Shown here in pieces: positions 18,536 to 25,976 of a stretch of 63,534 nucleotides of DNA (its first letter is position 1; each line of letters begins with the position of its first letter). The notes below the pieces were generated by a model that saw only the letters and a program-made list of their open reading frames with translations, made no database searches and had not been told where the DNA came from. Origin of the DNA: Acidobacteriota bacterium (lineage in GTDB: Bacteria; Acidobacteriota; Thermoanaerobaculia; Multivoradales; JAGPDF01); contig JACTMI010000005.1 of NCBI GenBank assembly GCA_014584695.1, positions 1 through 63,534 of the forward strand, given 5' to 3'. The translations under genes were made by a program, and so were the position numbers.

Positions 18536-18555
18536 TCCTTGCCGGGGCGCAAGGA
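18536..18555. promoter_or_regulatory. FNR/DNR-type palindromic operator upstream of nirK
   Basis: Perfect inverted repeat TCCTTGC-N6-GCAAGGA. The inner TTG-N8-CAA spacing is that of Crp/FNR-family sites (TTGAT-N4-ATCAA). Its centre lies 35 bases upstream of the centre of the nirK -10, near class II activator geometry. The adjacent upstream gene encodes a Crp/FNR-family regulator. A role as a terminator of that regulator gene is less likely because no T-run follows. Confidence 0.6.
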
Positions 18556-18564
18556 GAGAGCCAG

Positions 18565-19290
18565 TCAGCCCGAGGCGTCGCCGTCGCCGCCCGCGGCGAT
18601 GCGGCGCAGCCGTGCCGGCTCGGCCAGCGTCACGCGCTCCCGTCCGACCGCCACCCAGCCCTCCCGGGCCCAGGCGGCCAGCAGGCGGCTCACGGTATAG
18701 AGGCTGGTGCCGGTCATCTCGGCGAGGATCTGGCGCGACAGCGGCCGCGGCAGCTCGATCCCGCCCGGTGCCTGCCGCCCCGCGCGCTGGGCGATGCGCA
18801 GCAACTCGGCGGCCAGCCGCTGCGGCGCGGGCGCGCCGGCCATCTCCCGCAGGCGCGAGAGCGAGTCCTGCATCCGGTCGGCGATGGTGGCGAGCGCGTT
18901 GTCGCGCAGCCGGGGATGGCGGGCGCAGAGCTCGGCCAGCAGCTCCCGGCCCCAGCCGCGCACCACCGTGGCCTCGGTCGCCAGCGCGGTGACCGGGTAG
19001 GGTCGCGGGCCGAGCACGGCGACCCCGGAGAGCATCTCGCCGGGCCCCAGCCACTTCATCACCATCTCGTCGCCCTCGGGCCCGACTTGGGAGAGCTTGA
19101 GGCGACCGCGCGCCACCAGGAACATGTTCTCGACCCGATCCCCTTGACGGAACAGGGTTGCACCCGCGGCGAGCGCCCGTCCGTCCGAGGCGAGGAGGAT
19201 CTCGTCGCGCGCCGCGGCATCGAGCCCGGCGAAGAGCGAGCTCGCGGCCAGCCGTTCGAGATCGGCCGGTGAGAGCGGCCGGCCGCTCAT
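18565..19290 (-). CDS. Crp/FNR-family transcription regulator
   Basis: 241 residues. N-terminal cyclic-nucleotide-type beta barrel ([20 protein letters not shown], near 47-66), a long dimer helix, and a C-terminal winged HTH ([20 protein letters not shown]). It has no N-terminal FNR cysteine cluster, so it is more like the DNR/NnrR NO-responsive or Crp-like members. It sits just upstream of nirK, with the palindrome between them, and overlaps the cobalamin adenosyltransferase stop by four bases (ATGA). Probable activator of the nirK/cupredoxin genes. Confidence 0.87.
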   Translation of the reverse strand: MSGRPLSPADLERLAASSLFAGLDAAARDEILLASDGRALAAGATLFRQGDRVENMFLVARGRLKLSQVGPEGDEMVMKWLGPGEMLSGVAVLGPRPYPVTALATEATVVRGWGRELLAELCARHPRLRDNALATIADRMQDSLSRLREMAGAPAPQRLAAELLRIAQRAGRQAPGGIELPRPLSRQILAEMTGTSLYTVSRLLAAWAREGWVAVGRERVTLAEPARLRRIAAGGDGDASG

Positions 19291-19859
19291 GCGCGCGAGT
19301 CCCAGAGCACGTCCGCGTGGCCGGCGAGCCGATTGGCCGACCGCGCCAGGACGAACAGCAGATCGGAGAGCCGGTTCAGATAGGGCAGGACCGAAGCGCC
19401 GATCGGCTCGGTGCGGGTGAGCTGGACGACCAGCCGCTCGGCCCGGCGGCAGACCGTGCGCGCCAGGTGCAGGGCCGAGGCGGCGGGCGTGCCGCCCGGC
19501 AGCACGAAGTTCTCGAGCGGCGGGAGCTCCTGGTTCCACTGGTCGATCGCCGCCTCGAGCGCGTCAACGTGTCGCGGCTCGATCCGTGGTACCGGGTGCT
19601 TCGCCTTGTCCGACTCGTGCACGCACAGGTCGGCGCCGAGGTGAAACAGCTCGTTCTGGATCCGCGCCAGGTCGCCATCGAGCGCACCGGGCAAGTCCGC
19701 CGCCCGGGCCATCCCGATCAGCGAGTTCAACTCGTCGACCGTGCCGTAGCACTCGACCCTCAGAGCGTCCTTGGCGACGCGGCCGCCGAAGCCGAGCGCG
19801 GTCGTGCCGTCATCGCCGGTGCGGGTGTAGATGCGGGTCAGGCGGGGCACGACCGCCAT
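19287..19859 (-). CDS. cob(I)alamin adenosyltransferase, PduO type
   Basis: 190 residues from the ATG at 19859. Family motifs are present: [21 protein letters not shown] at the start (ATP-binding loop), [15 protein letters not shown], and [10 protein letters not shown] with [14 protein letters not shown] near the end. It forms adenosylcobalamin from cob(I)alamin and ATP in the cytoplasm. It is translationally coupled to the Crp/FNR gene after it, an unusual pairing with no obvious pathway link. Confidence 0.92.
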   Translation of the reverse strand: MAVVPRLTRIYTRTGDDGTTALGFGGRVAKDALRVECYGTVDELNSLIGMARAADLPGALDGDLARIQNELFHLGADLCVHESDKAKHPVPRIEPRHVDALEAAIDQWNQELPPLENFVLPGGTPAASALHLARTVCRRAERLVVQLTRTEPIGASVLPYLNRLSDLLFVLARSANRLAGHADVLWDSRA

Positions 19860-19890
19860 TCTAGAACCCTCCTGTGCCAAGATCTCCGCC

Positions 19891-20793
19891 ATGCGAAGGT
19901 CTCGGGCGCTGATCGCGACGGTCCTGGCGCTCCTGCTGGCGGCCTGCACCTCGATCCGCCACGTGGGCAACCGGCCCTTCGAGGGCGAAGGCGGCGCGGT
20001 CCGGGTGCGCGTGTTCGCGGACGACGCGGCGCGTCGGGCGGGGCGGCCGCTGGGGCAGCGCATCGTCGGCGAGCTCGAGCTCGCCGAGGGGCGCCAGTGG
20101 CGACCGGTGTTTCGCTCGCTGGAGCCCACCTGGACCGTCGCCGGGCTCGCGCCCGGCCGTTACCGGGTTGCCTTCTCGGCTCGTCTGGATGCCAACGGCG
20201 AGGTCGAAGGGCTGGAGCGCTCGGTGGCGCGCGCGGTGCAGGTCCGTGCCGGCGAAGTGGCCGAGGTCGAGGTCGTGCTCGACCACGTCTCGCCGGCGAT
20301 GGTGGCCGCCGGCGCGGCCGCGATCGTGGTCGCGGCGGTGCTGCTCCACGAGTGGCTCGACGACCTCGACCTGCCGCGCCCGCCGGTGCCGCCGGCCTGG
20401 GTGCTGGACACCGTTTTCTACGTCACGCTGGACCTGGCGAGTGAGCCGCGAAGCTGGGTGAGCCGCGCCACCGGGCCGCAGGTGACCTCCCACTTCCCGG
20501 CCGCGGAGGCGCGCGTCGACGGCACCCGGCCGCGGGTGATCTTCGCGCTGTCGGAGCCGCTCGCCGGCGCAGCGGTCGGGGCGGACATCGTCGAGGTGAT
20601 CGGACCGGACGGGGAACCGCTGCCGGGGCGCGCGAGCTACGACGCGGAGCACTGGTGGATCGTCTGGGAGCCGGACGGCGATCTGCCCGCGGGGGCTCGC
20701 CTCGAAGCGCGGCTCGACCCGGATCGACTCCTCGAGGATACCGACGCCCACGTCGCGGGGCCCGTGGGTTTCGCGTTCTCCATCGCCCCCTGA
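19891..20793 (+). CDS. lipoprotein with Ig-like C-terminal domain
   Basis: 300 residues. The ATG at 19891 is chosen because a lipoprotein signal follows (LALLLAAC, Cys at about 19). The N-terminal half contains a carboxypeptidase-regulatory-like beta domain ([20 protein letters not shown]), then a hydrophobic segment [11 protein letters not shown] near residues 150-160. The C-terminal part ([37 protein letters not shown]) looks like a bacterial Ig-like (SbsA) domain. Envelope protein; role unknown. Confidence 0.75.
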   Translation: MRRSRALIATVLALLLAACTSIRHVGNRPFEGEGGAVRVRVFADDAARRAGRPLGQRIVGELELAEGRQWRPVFRSLEPTWTVAGLAPGRYRVAFSARLDANGEVEGLERSVARAVQVRAGEVAEVEVVLDHVSPAMVAAGAAAIVVAAVLLHEWLDDLDLPRPPVPPAWVLDTVFYVTLDLASEPRSWVSRATGPQVTSHFPAAEARVDGTRPRVIFALSEPLAGAAVGADIVEVIGPDGEPLPGRASYDAEHWWIVWEPDGDLPAGARLEARLDPDRLLEDTDAHVAGPVGFAFSIAP

Positions 20794-20812
20794 GGCAGGT
20801 CTCAAGCGCCCC

Positions 20813-21220
20813 TCAAGGCGCCGCCGGACCGATCGGCTGGGGCTCCCAGCTCTCGATCCACAGGCCGTGCGGAAGACGAATCACCTCGAGCACCAGCCGC
20901 CGCTCGGCACCGGCGTAGCTGGCTCGCGCCTGCACGAGATAGCGGTTCCCACCCACCAGCTCGACGCGGCTCTCGATCTCGCCGCCCCCCAGGGGAGCCG
21001 GCGGCAGCCCTCCGGGATCTCCGGCGGCGAGCTGGGCGAGCGCGGCGTCGGCGGCCGAGTCCGCGAGCACGTCGAGCCGGAACCGGCGCGCCTCTTCGCG
21101 CTGGCCCCGGAACTGCGCGACGAGCGCGAAGGAGAGCAGCAGCAGGGCGCTCTCGACCACCACCAAGAGCACCAGCGCCAGCATCAGCGCCATGCCCCGC
21201 TCGCCGGAGCGCGCGGTCAT
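20813..21220 (-). CDS. PilX/GspK-like minor pseudopilin
   Basis: 135 residues. The short leader SGERG precedes MALMLALVLLVVVESALLLL, a type IV prepilin-like N-terminus with Glu in the hydrophobic stretch. The remainder (QREEARRFRLDVLADSAADAAL) fits PilX-type minor pilins. Its start overlaps the PilW-like stop by four bases. It is the last of three pseudopilin genes, probably forming a pilus tip or initiation complex. Confidence 0.72.
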   Translation of the reverse strand: MTARSGERGMALMLALVLLVVVESALLLLSFALVAQFRGQREEARRFRLDVLADSAADAALAQLAAGDPGGLPPAPLGGGEIESRVELVGGNRYLVQARASYAGAERRLVLEVIRLPHGLWIESWEPQPIGPAAP

Positions 21221-21777
21221 CGCCAGCCGCTCCTCCGGGCCGCGCCGACCCGGGTGGCTTCCAGGGTCTCGCCCCGGCGCTGCCACTGCGCGGAGGCGAG
21301 TCGCACGGCGGGGGCGTGGGTGGGGACCCGCCGGACGATCTCGACTTCGACCCAGGCTGGCGGCTCGACGCGCCAGCGAAAGGCCACCACCTCGCGCAGG
21401 AGGCGGCTCGAGACCCCGACATCTGCTCCGCCGTGCGGACCCGCGGCGCTGACTTCGGCCCGCACCAGGTGCTCGCCCTCGAGCGCCCAGGCCACGGCGC
21501 GCTCCTCCTCGAGCAGGACCAGGGGTCCGCTCTCCCAGCCGAGCGTCGCCGGCACGGCCGGCGCCAGCCCGCGCAGATCCGATCTCAGGCGATGCAGCGC
21601 GCCGGCGTCGTCGCCCTCGCGCAGCGTCCGCCCCGCGGCGGCGATCTGGCGCAGGCTCTCGATCAGCAGACCGGCGCCGAGGGCCAGGGCGAGCAGCAGC
21701 AGCGTCGTCGCGACGACCAGCTCGAGCAGCGAGAAGCCGCGCTCGGAGTCGCGTCGAGGACCACTCAGGGGCGCCAC
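21217..21777 (-). CDS. PilW-like minor pseudopilin
   Basis: 186 residues from a GTG at 21777. Prepilin motif: DSERG then FSLLELVVATTLLLLALALG, with the conserved Glu at +5. The C-terminal part is a beta-rich globular region (REVVAFRWRVEPPAWVEVEI). Start overlaps the upstream PilV-like gene by 13 bases. Processed by a PilD-type peptidase that is not in this window. Confidence 0.78.
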   Translation of the reverse strand: MAPLSGPRRDSERGFSLLELVVATTLLLLALALGAGLLIESLRQIAAAGRTLREGDDAGALHRLRSDLRGLAPAVPATLGWESGPLVLLEEERAVAWALEGEHLVRAEVSAAGPHGGADVGVSSRLLREVVAFRWRVEPPAWVEVEIVRRVPTHAPAVRLASAQWQRRGETLEATRVGAARRSGWR

Positions 21778-22139
21778 AGGAGCCCTTCGAGCGAACGGGA
21801 GAAACTCCGACCGGTGGCGCGGTAGCTGGCGACGAGACGGAGCCGGTAGAGGTCGGCGGTCGCCGTGCCGTAGACCTCGAGCGCGAGGGCGGCGTCGTCG
21901 GCCTCGAAGGTCTCCTCGATCGCGCCGGTCGCTAGCGGCATCCGCCCGGCGCGCAGCTCCTCCCAGGCGCGCACGAGAGCGCTCTCGGCGGCGGCGTGTG
22001 CCGCCACCCGGCGCCGGGCGCCCCCCTCGAGCGCGAACAGGGCCAGACCGGAGAGCAGCAGAGCGCCGACGATCGCCAGCGCCACCAGCGCCTCGACCAG
22101 GGTGAAGCCGCGCTGAGCTGCGCCGCCGGTGGGGCTCAG
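21765..22139 (-). CDS. PilV/GspI-like minor pseudopilin, possible CTG start
   Basis: About 124 residues if translation starts at the CTG at 22139, which forms a CTGA overlap with the stop of the nuclease gene. This gives a normal short leader (SPTGGAAQRG) before the cleavage site and FTLVEALVALAIVGALLLSG. The only ATG is at 22298 and would give a 64-residue leader inside the nuclease gene. No ATG, GTG or TTG lies at a sensible distance. The prepilin identity is firm; the start is uncertain. Confidence 0.75.
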   Translation of the reverse strand: MSPTGGAAQRGFTLVEALVALAIVGALLLSGLALFALEGGARRRVAAHAAAESALVRAWEELRAGRMPLATGAIEETFEADDAALALEVYGTATADLYRLRLVASYRATGRSFSRSLEGLLWRP

Positions 22140-22735
22140 TTGGGGTTGAAGGTGAAGACGAAAACGGTTGACAGTGGGCCGACCACTTCGACCGCGTAGG
22201 TGATCGGCGGAATGTCGGCCGCCGGCCCGAAGTCGCGCGGCGAAGTCTCCCACTCGAGCTGATACCGGCGATACGCCTCGAAGTTGCCGTGGTCCCACAT
22301 CCCCCTCTTCTCGCGCTTCGCCTGCCGCTCGATCTGGCGCAGCTCCTCGAAGCGGTACGAGTTGCCCGAGACGGCCGCATAGCCGCCCCGCAGCAGCTCG
22401 AGGGTGAGGTCCTTGCCGTCCGGCAGCCGGGCGTTGCGCACCAGGATGCCACGGTCGCTGTCGGGCGCCTTCGGATCGACCACGAGCTCGACCACGGGCG
22501 AGCCCTTGACCAGCTCGGCGGCGAAGAGCAGCGCCTCCTGGCCGTAGAACTCGGCCACTTTCAGTGGCCGCTCGGGGTCGGGCGCATCGATGCCCGCCAG
22601 GCGGACGATCTCCTTGCGGCCGCCGATGTCGACGCGGAACGTGTCGGCGTCGATGATGCCGACGATCCTGCCGCGCTCGGCGGCGAGGGGATGGGCGATC
22701 AGGGCGAGGGCGACGATCCAGGTCCTGGCCTTCAC
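22136..22735 (-). CDS. exported staphylococcal-nuclease-like protein
   Basis: 199 residues; GTG at 22735 preceded by AAGGAGG. Signal peptide ends near HPLAAE. The SNase fold is shown by GIIDADTFRVD (metal Asp), IVRLAGIDAPD (Arg35 and Asp40 equivalents), SDRGILV (Arg87 equivalent) and LELLRGGYAAV. At the position of catalytic Glu43 the sequence appears to have Asp (DAPDPE). It heads the three pseudopilin genes, so it may act on DNA in the periplasm together with a pilus-like machine. Confidence 0.8.
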   Translation of the reverse strand: MKARTWIVALALIAHPLAAERGRIVGIIDADTFRVDIGGRKEIVRLAGIDAPDPERPLKVAEFYGQEALLFAAELVKGSPVVELVVDPKAPDSDRGILVRNARLPDGKDLTLELLRGGYAAVSGNSYRFEELRQIERQAKREKRGMWDHGNFEAYRRYQLEWETSPRDFGPAADIPPITYAVEVVGPLSTVFVFTFNPN

Positions 22736-22781
22736 GAGACCTCCTTCACGGGGCGAGCGCGCCACGCCCCGCACGCGTTGT

Positions 22782-23336
22782 TCAGCCGCCGGTGTCCAGC
22801 CCCAGCTGCTCGAGCAGCGGCTGGACCCGCGGCCAGTCCTGCTTCCAGCGCTCGGCCGGCGTCCGGAAGACGATCAGGTAGACAGTGCCGGTCGCCGGGT
22901 TGGCGATCGCCAGCTGATAGAGCCGGAGCTTGCCGCCGTTCGGCTGGTCGGCCTCGACCTCGGCGCGAAACGCCTCGAAGGGCGGCTGGCGGGAGGAAGA
23001 GCGCCGGCGCACGCGGTAGCGCTCGGCGAGCTCGTCGAGAAACCGCTCGGCGAAGGCCGAGGGGCTGAGCCCGGTGCGCTCGGGGACGTGGCGCAGGCGC
23101 GACAGCGCGACGCCGGTCACGAAGGAGCCGTCCTCGCCCGGGGGCTCGGCGGAAACCGAGCAGCCGTCCGCTTGGTCGCCGGGGCTCGAGCGCAGGTGCC
23201 AGCCGTCCGGTACCAGCAGGCGCGCCGCCATCGGCTCGCAGTCGGCCCAGTGGTAACCCGCCGGCGCCGGCGCCTCCGCGGCGAGGGGCGCCGCCGCGGC
23301 GATCAACAGGGCGACAACGGCGCGCCGGCTGGTCAT
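22782..23336 (-). CDS. exported protein of unknown function
   Basis: 184 residues with a signal peptide (1-20, ending PLAAEA). Mature region has two Cys (WADCEPM and DGCSVSAEP), a FAERFLDELAERYRVRR helix and a beta-rich end (LRLYQLAIANPATGTVYLIVFRTP). It resembles small PsbP-like or DUF1795-like periplasmic domains in outline, but I cannot name the family. Its ATG overlaps the ankyrin lipoprotein stop by four bases, so the two are coupled. Confidence 0.6.
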   Translation of the reverse strand: MTSRRAVVALLIAAAAPLAAEAPAPAGYHWADCEPMAARLLVPDGWHLRSSPGDQADGCSVSAEPPGEDGSFVTGVALSRLRHVPERTGLSPSAFAERFLDELAERYRVRRRSSSRQPPFEAFRAEVEADQPNGGKLRLYQLAIANPATGTVYLIVFRTPAERWKQDWPRVQPLLEQLGLDTGG

Positions 23337-24184
23337 GCCGCGGCCTCCGGCGGCGGTGGCGAGACGTGCAGCCGTAGGTCCGGCGGCGGGGGATAGCGTT
23401 GCTCGGGCGGCAGCTCGTCGTCCGGCGACACCTCCTCCTCGAACGGCCCCGAATCCTCCGGTGCCCGCGGGTCGTAGCCGATCGACTCGGCGAGCAATTG
23501 GATCATCTCGGCGTCTTGGCGTTCGACGGCGATCTCGACCGGCGTGCGGCCCGCGCTCGGCTGCAGGGGGCTCGCGCCCTGGGCGAGCAGGGCGACCACG
23601 ACGGCCGATCGGCCGGTCGAGACGGCGAGCCCGAGCGGCGTCCGCCCGTCGCGATCGACGGCATCCACGGGCGCGCCGGCGTCGATCAGGTCGAGCGCGA
23701 GCACGTCGAATCCGTTTCGGATGGCGTGGTGGAGCGGTGTGGCGCCGAGAAAGGGCGCCGCGGGATCGAAGCGCCGCGCGAGCAGCCGGGCGGTGATCTC
23801 CCGGTTGCCGCTCATCGCGGCGGCGCCCAGCGGGTTGCGCGCGTCGGACTGGAAGACCTGGATCCCGGCGTCGAGCAGCGCCTCGACGATGGCGAGGCAA
23901 CCCGATTCCGCGGCGCGGTCGAGCGCGCTGCGTCCGCCGGCGTCGAGCGCGTCGAGCGCCACGCCCTGGGCCAGGCAGTCCTGGGCGAGGGGAGAGCGGC
24001 AGCGCCGCGCGGCGTCGAGCAGGTCTTCCTCCCCGCGGGGGCAAGCGCGGGTCGAGCGGTCCGGCGCGGGCTCGGCCCGGCCCGCGGGCGGGCTGCTCCG
24101 GTCGCCGCCGCAGCCGGAGGAGAGCCAGCCCGCCAGGCCGAGCGCGAACAGGGCTCGGGCCGACGGGATTGCAGTGAAACGCAT
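23333..24184 (-). CDS. ankyrin-repeat lipoprotein
   Basis: 283 residues. Lipoprotein signal with lipobox WLSSGC (Cys25). From about 70 to 225 there are five ankyrin repeats, for example GRSALDRAAESGCLAIVEALL, GATPLHHAIRNGFDVLALDLI and GRTPLGLAVSTGRSAVVVALL. An acidic, Pro-rich tail follows. It is anchored in the envelope and probably binds a protein partner; the gene after it may be that partner. Confidence 0.85.
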   Translation of the reverse strand: MRFTAIPSARALFALGLAGWLSSGCGGDRSSPPAGRAEPAPDRSTRACPRGEEDLLDAARRCRSPLAQDCLAQGVALDALDAGGRSALDRAAESGCLAIVEALLDAGIQVFQSDARNPLGAAAMSGNREITARLLARRFDPAAPFLGATPLHHAIRNGFDVLALDLIDAGAPVDAVDRDGRTPLGLAVSTGRSAVVVALLAQGASPLQPSAGRTPVEIAVERQDAEMIQLLAESIGYDPRAPEDSGPFEEEVSPDDELPPEQRYPPPPDLRLHVSPPPPEAAA

Positions 24185-24257
24185 GAGCTCGCCCCGAGTC
24201 TAGCCGATCTGCGATCCGGGGGTGGTGCCGGTAGACTCCCGCGCGGGAGGTCTCCGA

Positions 24258-25103
24258 ATGCGCCCTGCTCGACTCGTCACCCCGGCGGTGCTCCTGCTCA
24301 TCCTGCTGACCGCCTGCCGCTCGGCGGCGCCGCCGGGCGGGGCTGCGAGCACCGGCGCGGCCGGCGCGCCGACCCTCGACGCGCTGGTCTGGCTCCAAAC
24401 CTCGGCCGAGGCGCGAGCGCTGGCGCTCGCCACCTTCGCGGCGGCCACCCGCGAGCTCGAGGCGGCGGTCGCGGATCCCTCCCGGAGCGCCCTCGGGCAG
24501 GGCGAAGAGGCGGCCGTCCTGCCGCTCGCCGTGATCGCCGATCTCGACGAGACGCTGATCGACAACTCCGCCTTCGAGGGGCGGATGGTTCTCACCGGCG
24601 GCAGCTTCGATCGGGCCGTCTGGGCCGAGTGGGTCGAGCGCGAAGAGGCGGAGCTGATTCCCGGCGCGGTCGAGTTCGCCCGCCGCGCCAGCGAGCTCGG
24701 AGTGACCCTCTTCTACATCTCGAACCGGGACGCCGAGGGCAAGGCGGCGACGCGCCGCAATCTGGAGCGGATCGGCCTGCCGGTCCCGGATTCCCCCGAC
24801 ACTCTCTTGTTGCGCGGCGGGCGGCCGGATTGGACCAGCGACAAGACGAGCCGGCGCGCCGAGGTGGCGCGCGCCTACCGCGTTCTCTTGCTGCTCGGTG
24901 ACGATCTCAACGACTTCGTCGCCGGAGCTCGCACCGGCACGGCCGAGCGGCGGGCGCTGGTCGAAGCCCACGACGCCCGCTGGGGTCGCGACTGGTTCGT
25001 CCTGCCGAATCCGCTCTACGGCTCCTGGGAGAGCGCGGTGACGGGGGGCGAGGCCGAGCCCGAGGCCACCCGGCGCAAGCTCGGGGCGATCCGGGCCTTC
25101 TAG
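24258..25103 (+). CDS. class C acid phosphatase / 5'-nucleotidase lipoprotein (e(P4) family)
   Basis: 281 residues; ATG preceded by GGGAGG. Lipobox LILLTAC (Cys at about 20). HAD-fold motifs: VIADLDETLIDNSAF (nucleophile DxD), FYISNRD (motif II), and LLLGDDLNDF (motif IV acidic pair). These are typical of outer-membrane acid phosphatases that remove phosphate from nucleotides. A -10-like TAGACT lies at 24232-24237. The stop is followed two bases later by the DUF218 gene. Confidence 0.88.
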   Translation: MRPARLVTPAVLLLILLTACRSAAPPGGAASTGAAGAPTLDALVWLQTSAEARALALATFAAATRELEAAVADPSRSALGQGEEAAVLPLAVIADLDETLIDNSAFEGRMVLTGGSFDRAVWAEWVEREEAELIPGAVEFARRASELGVTLFYISNRDAEGKAATRRNLERIGLPVPDSPDTLLLRGGRPDWTSDKTSRRAEVARAYRVLLLLGDDLNDFVAGARTGTAERRALVEAHDARWGRDWFVLPNPLYGSWESAVTGGEAEPEATRRKLGAIRAF

Positions 25104-25105
25104 CG

Positions 25106-25810
25106 ATGCCGGCATCCCTGCGCTCCCTGCCGCGGAGGGGCATCGCGCGCTTTTTCGGCGAGCTCGGCCCGGGCGGGATCTCGTCGTTCGCGCTGGCGTT
25201 CGGCACCGGATTGCTCGGGCTCTCGCTGCCGGTGCTCTGGCGGGCGCGGCAGGTGGCGCGCGAGGCGGCTAGCGACGAGCGTCACCCGGCCGATCTGGTC
25301 GTCGTCCTCGGCAGAATGCTCGAAGGGGATCTGCCGAGCGCGGTCTTTCGCGCCCGGCTCGAACATGGCGCCCACCTCTGGCGCGAGGGCTGGGCGCCAT
25401 GGCTGCTGGTTTCGGGCGGTCGAACGGGGACCGCGAGTCGGTCCGAAGCGGCGGCGGGACGCGAGCTCCTGCTGGCCTCCGGCGTTCCGGCGGAAGTGAT
25501 CCTGACCGAGGAAGGGAGCCGTCACACGCTCGAGAACCTGGTCAACGTCCGCGCGGCGATGCGCGGGCGGGGCTGGCGGCGCCTGATCCTGGTCAGCGAT
25601 CCTCTCCACGTGGCGCGAGTCCGCGCGCTGGCGCGCGGGCTCGGCCTCGACGTCAGCTGCTCTCCCGCCCCGGGCTGCCCGCCCCGGCGCGGCTCGCTCG
25701 CCTGGTGGCGGCGCGCCGGCCGCGAAGGCTTCCTGCTCCACTGGTACCACGTCGGCATCGCCTACAGCCGGGCGATCCGCTCGGAGCGGCTGCTGCGCCG
25801 CGTCACCTGA
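25106..25810 (+). CDS. YdcF/SanA-like DUF218 protein
   Basis: 234 residues with one N-terminal membrane helix (ISSFALAFGTGLLGLSLPVL). DUF218 motifs are present: ADLVVVLG, WLLVSGGRTG, EEGSRHTLENLVNVRA and RLILVSDPLHVARV. Members of this family act in envelope or cell-wall processes; the reaction is not defined for this one. Co-transcribed with the acid phosphatase. Confidence 0.85.
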   Translation: MPASLRSLPRRGIARFFGELGPGGISSFALAFGTGLLGLSLPVLWRARQVAREAASDERHPADLVVVLGRMLEGDLPSAVFRARLEHGAHLWREGWAPWLLVSGGRTGTASRSEAAAGRELLLASGVPAEVILTEEGSRHTLENLVNVRAAMRGRGWRRLILVSDPLHVARVRALARGLGLDVSCSPAPGCPPRRGSLAWWRRAGREGFLLHWYHVGIAYSRAIRSERLLRRVT

Positions 25811-25842
25811 CCCGCCGGAGCGGACGCGTAAGGGTTCTCGGC

Positions 25843-25848
25843 TAGGAT
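25843..25848 (+). promoter_or_regulatory. -10 box for selC
   Basis: TAGGAT seven bases before the tRNA 5' end, so transcription would begin at or very near the mature first base. No convincing -35 hexamer. Confidence 0.4.
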
Positions 25849-25854
25849 CGGCGC

Positions 25855-25954
25855 GGAAGCGCGCGGGGGCTGGTGCCCTCCACGGTCTTCAAAACCGTCG
25901 TCCGGCGCCCCCGAGGGCGGCGGAGGTGGGTTCGATTCCCATGCGCTTCCGCCA
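25855..25954 (+). tRNA. selC: selenocysteine tRNA, anticodon TCA, CCA encoded
   Basis: The 100-base gene folds as a bacterial tRNA-Sec. The 8-bp acceptor stem (GGAAGCGC / GCGCTTCC) is followed by discriminator G and encoded CCA. The D stem is 6 bp (GGGGGC / GCCCTC). The anticodon stem ACGGT/ACCGT closes loop CTTCAAA, giving anticodon TCA at 25889-25891. A long variable arm pairs in 9 of 10 positions, and the T arm is TGGG-TTCGATT-CCCA. The 8-bp acceptor, 6-bp D stem and long variable arm separate it from ordinary suppressor or Ser tRNAs. It implies UGA decoding as selenocysteine in this organism. selA, selB and selD are not in the window. Confidence 0.95.
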
Positions 25955-25976
25955 CCCGCCGCTCACGGCTCAAGGC

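Noticed and set aside
18536-18555. Palindrome as terminator of the Crp/FNR gene
   Set aside because: No T-run on the minus strand after the stem, while spacing fits a Crp/FNR site before nirK.
25855-25954. selC as a Ser or suppressor tRNA
   Set aside because: The 8-bp acceptor stem, 6-bp D stem and length of 100 bases fit tRNA-Sec and not tRNA-Ser.
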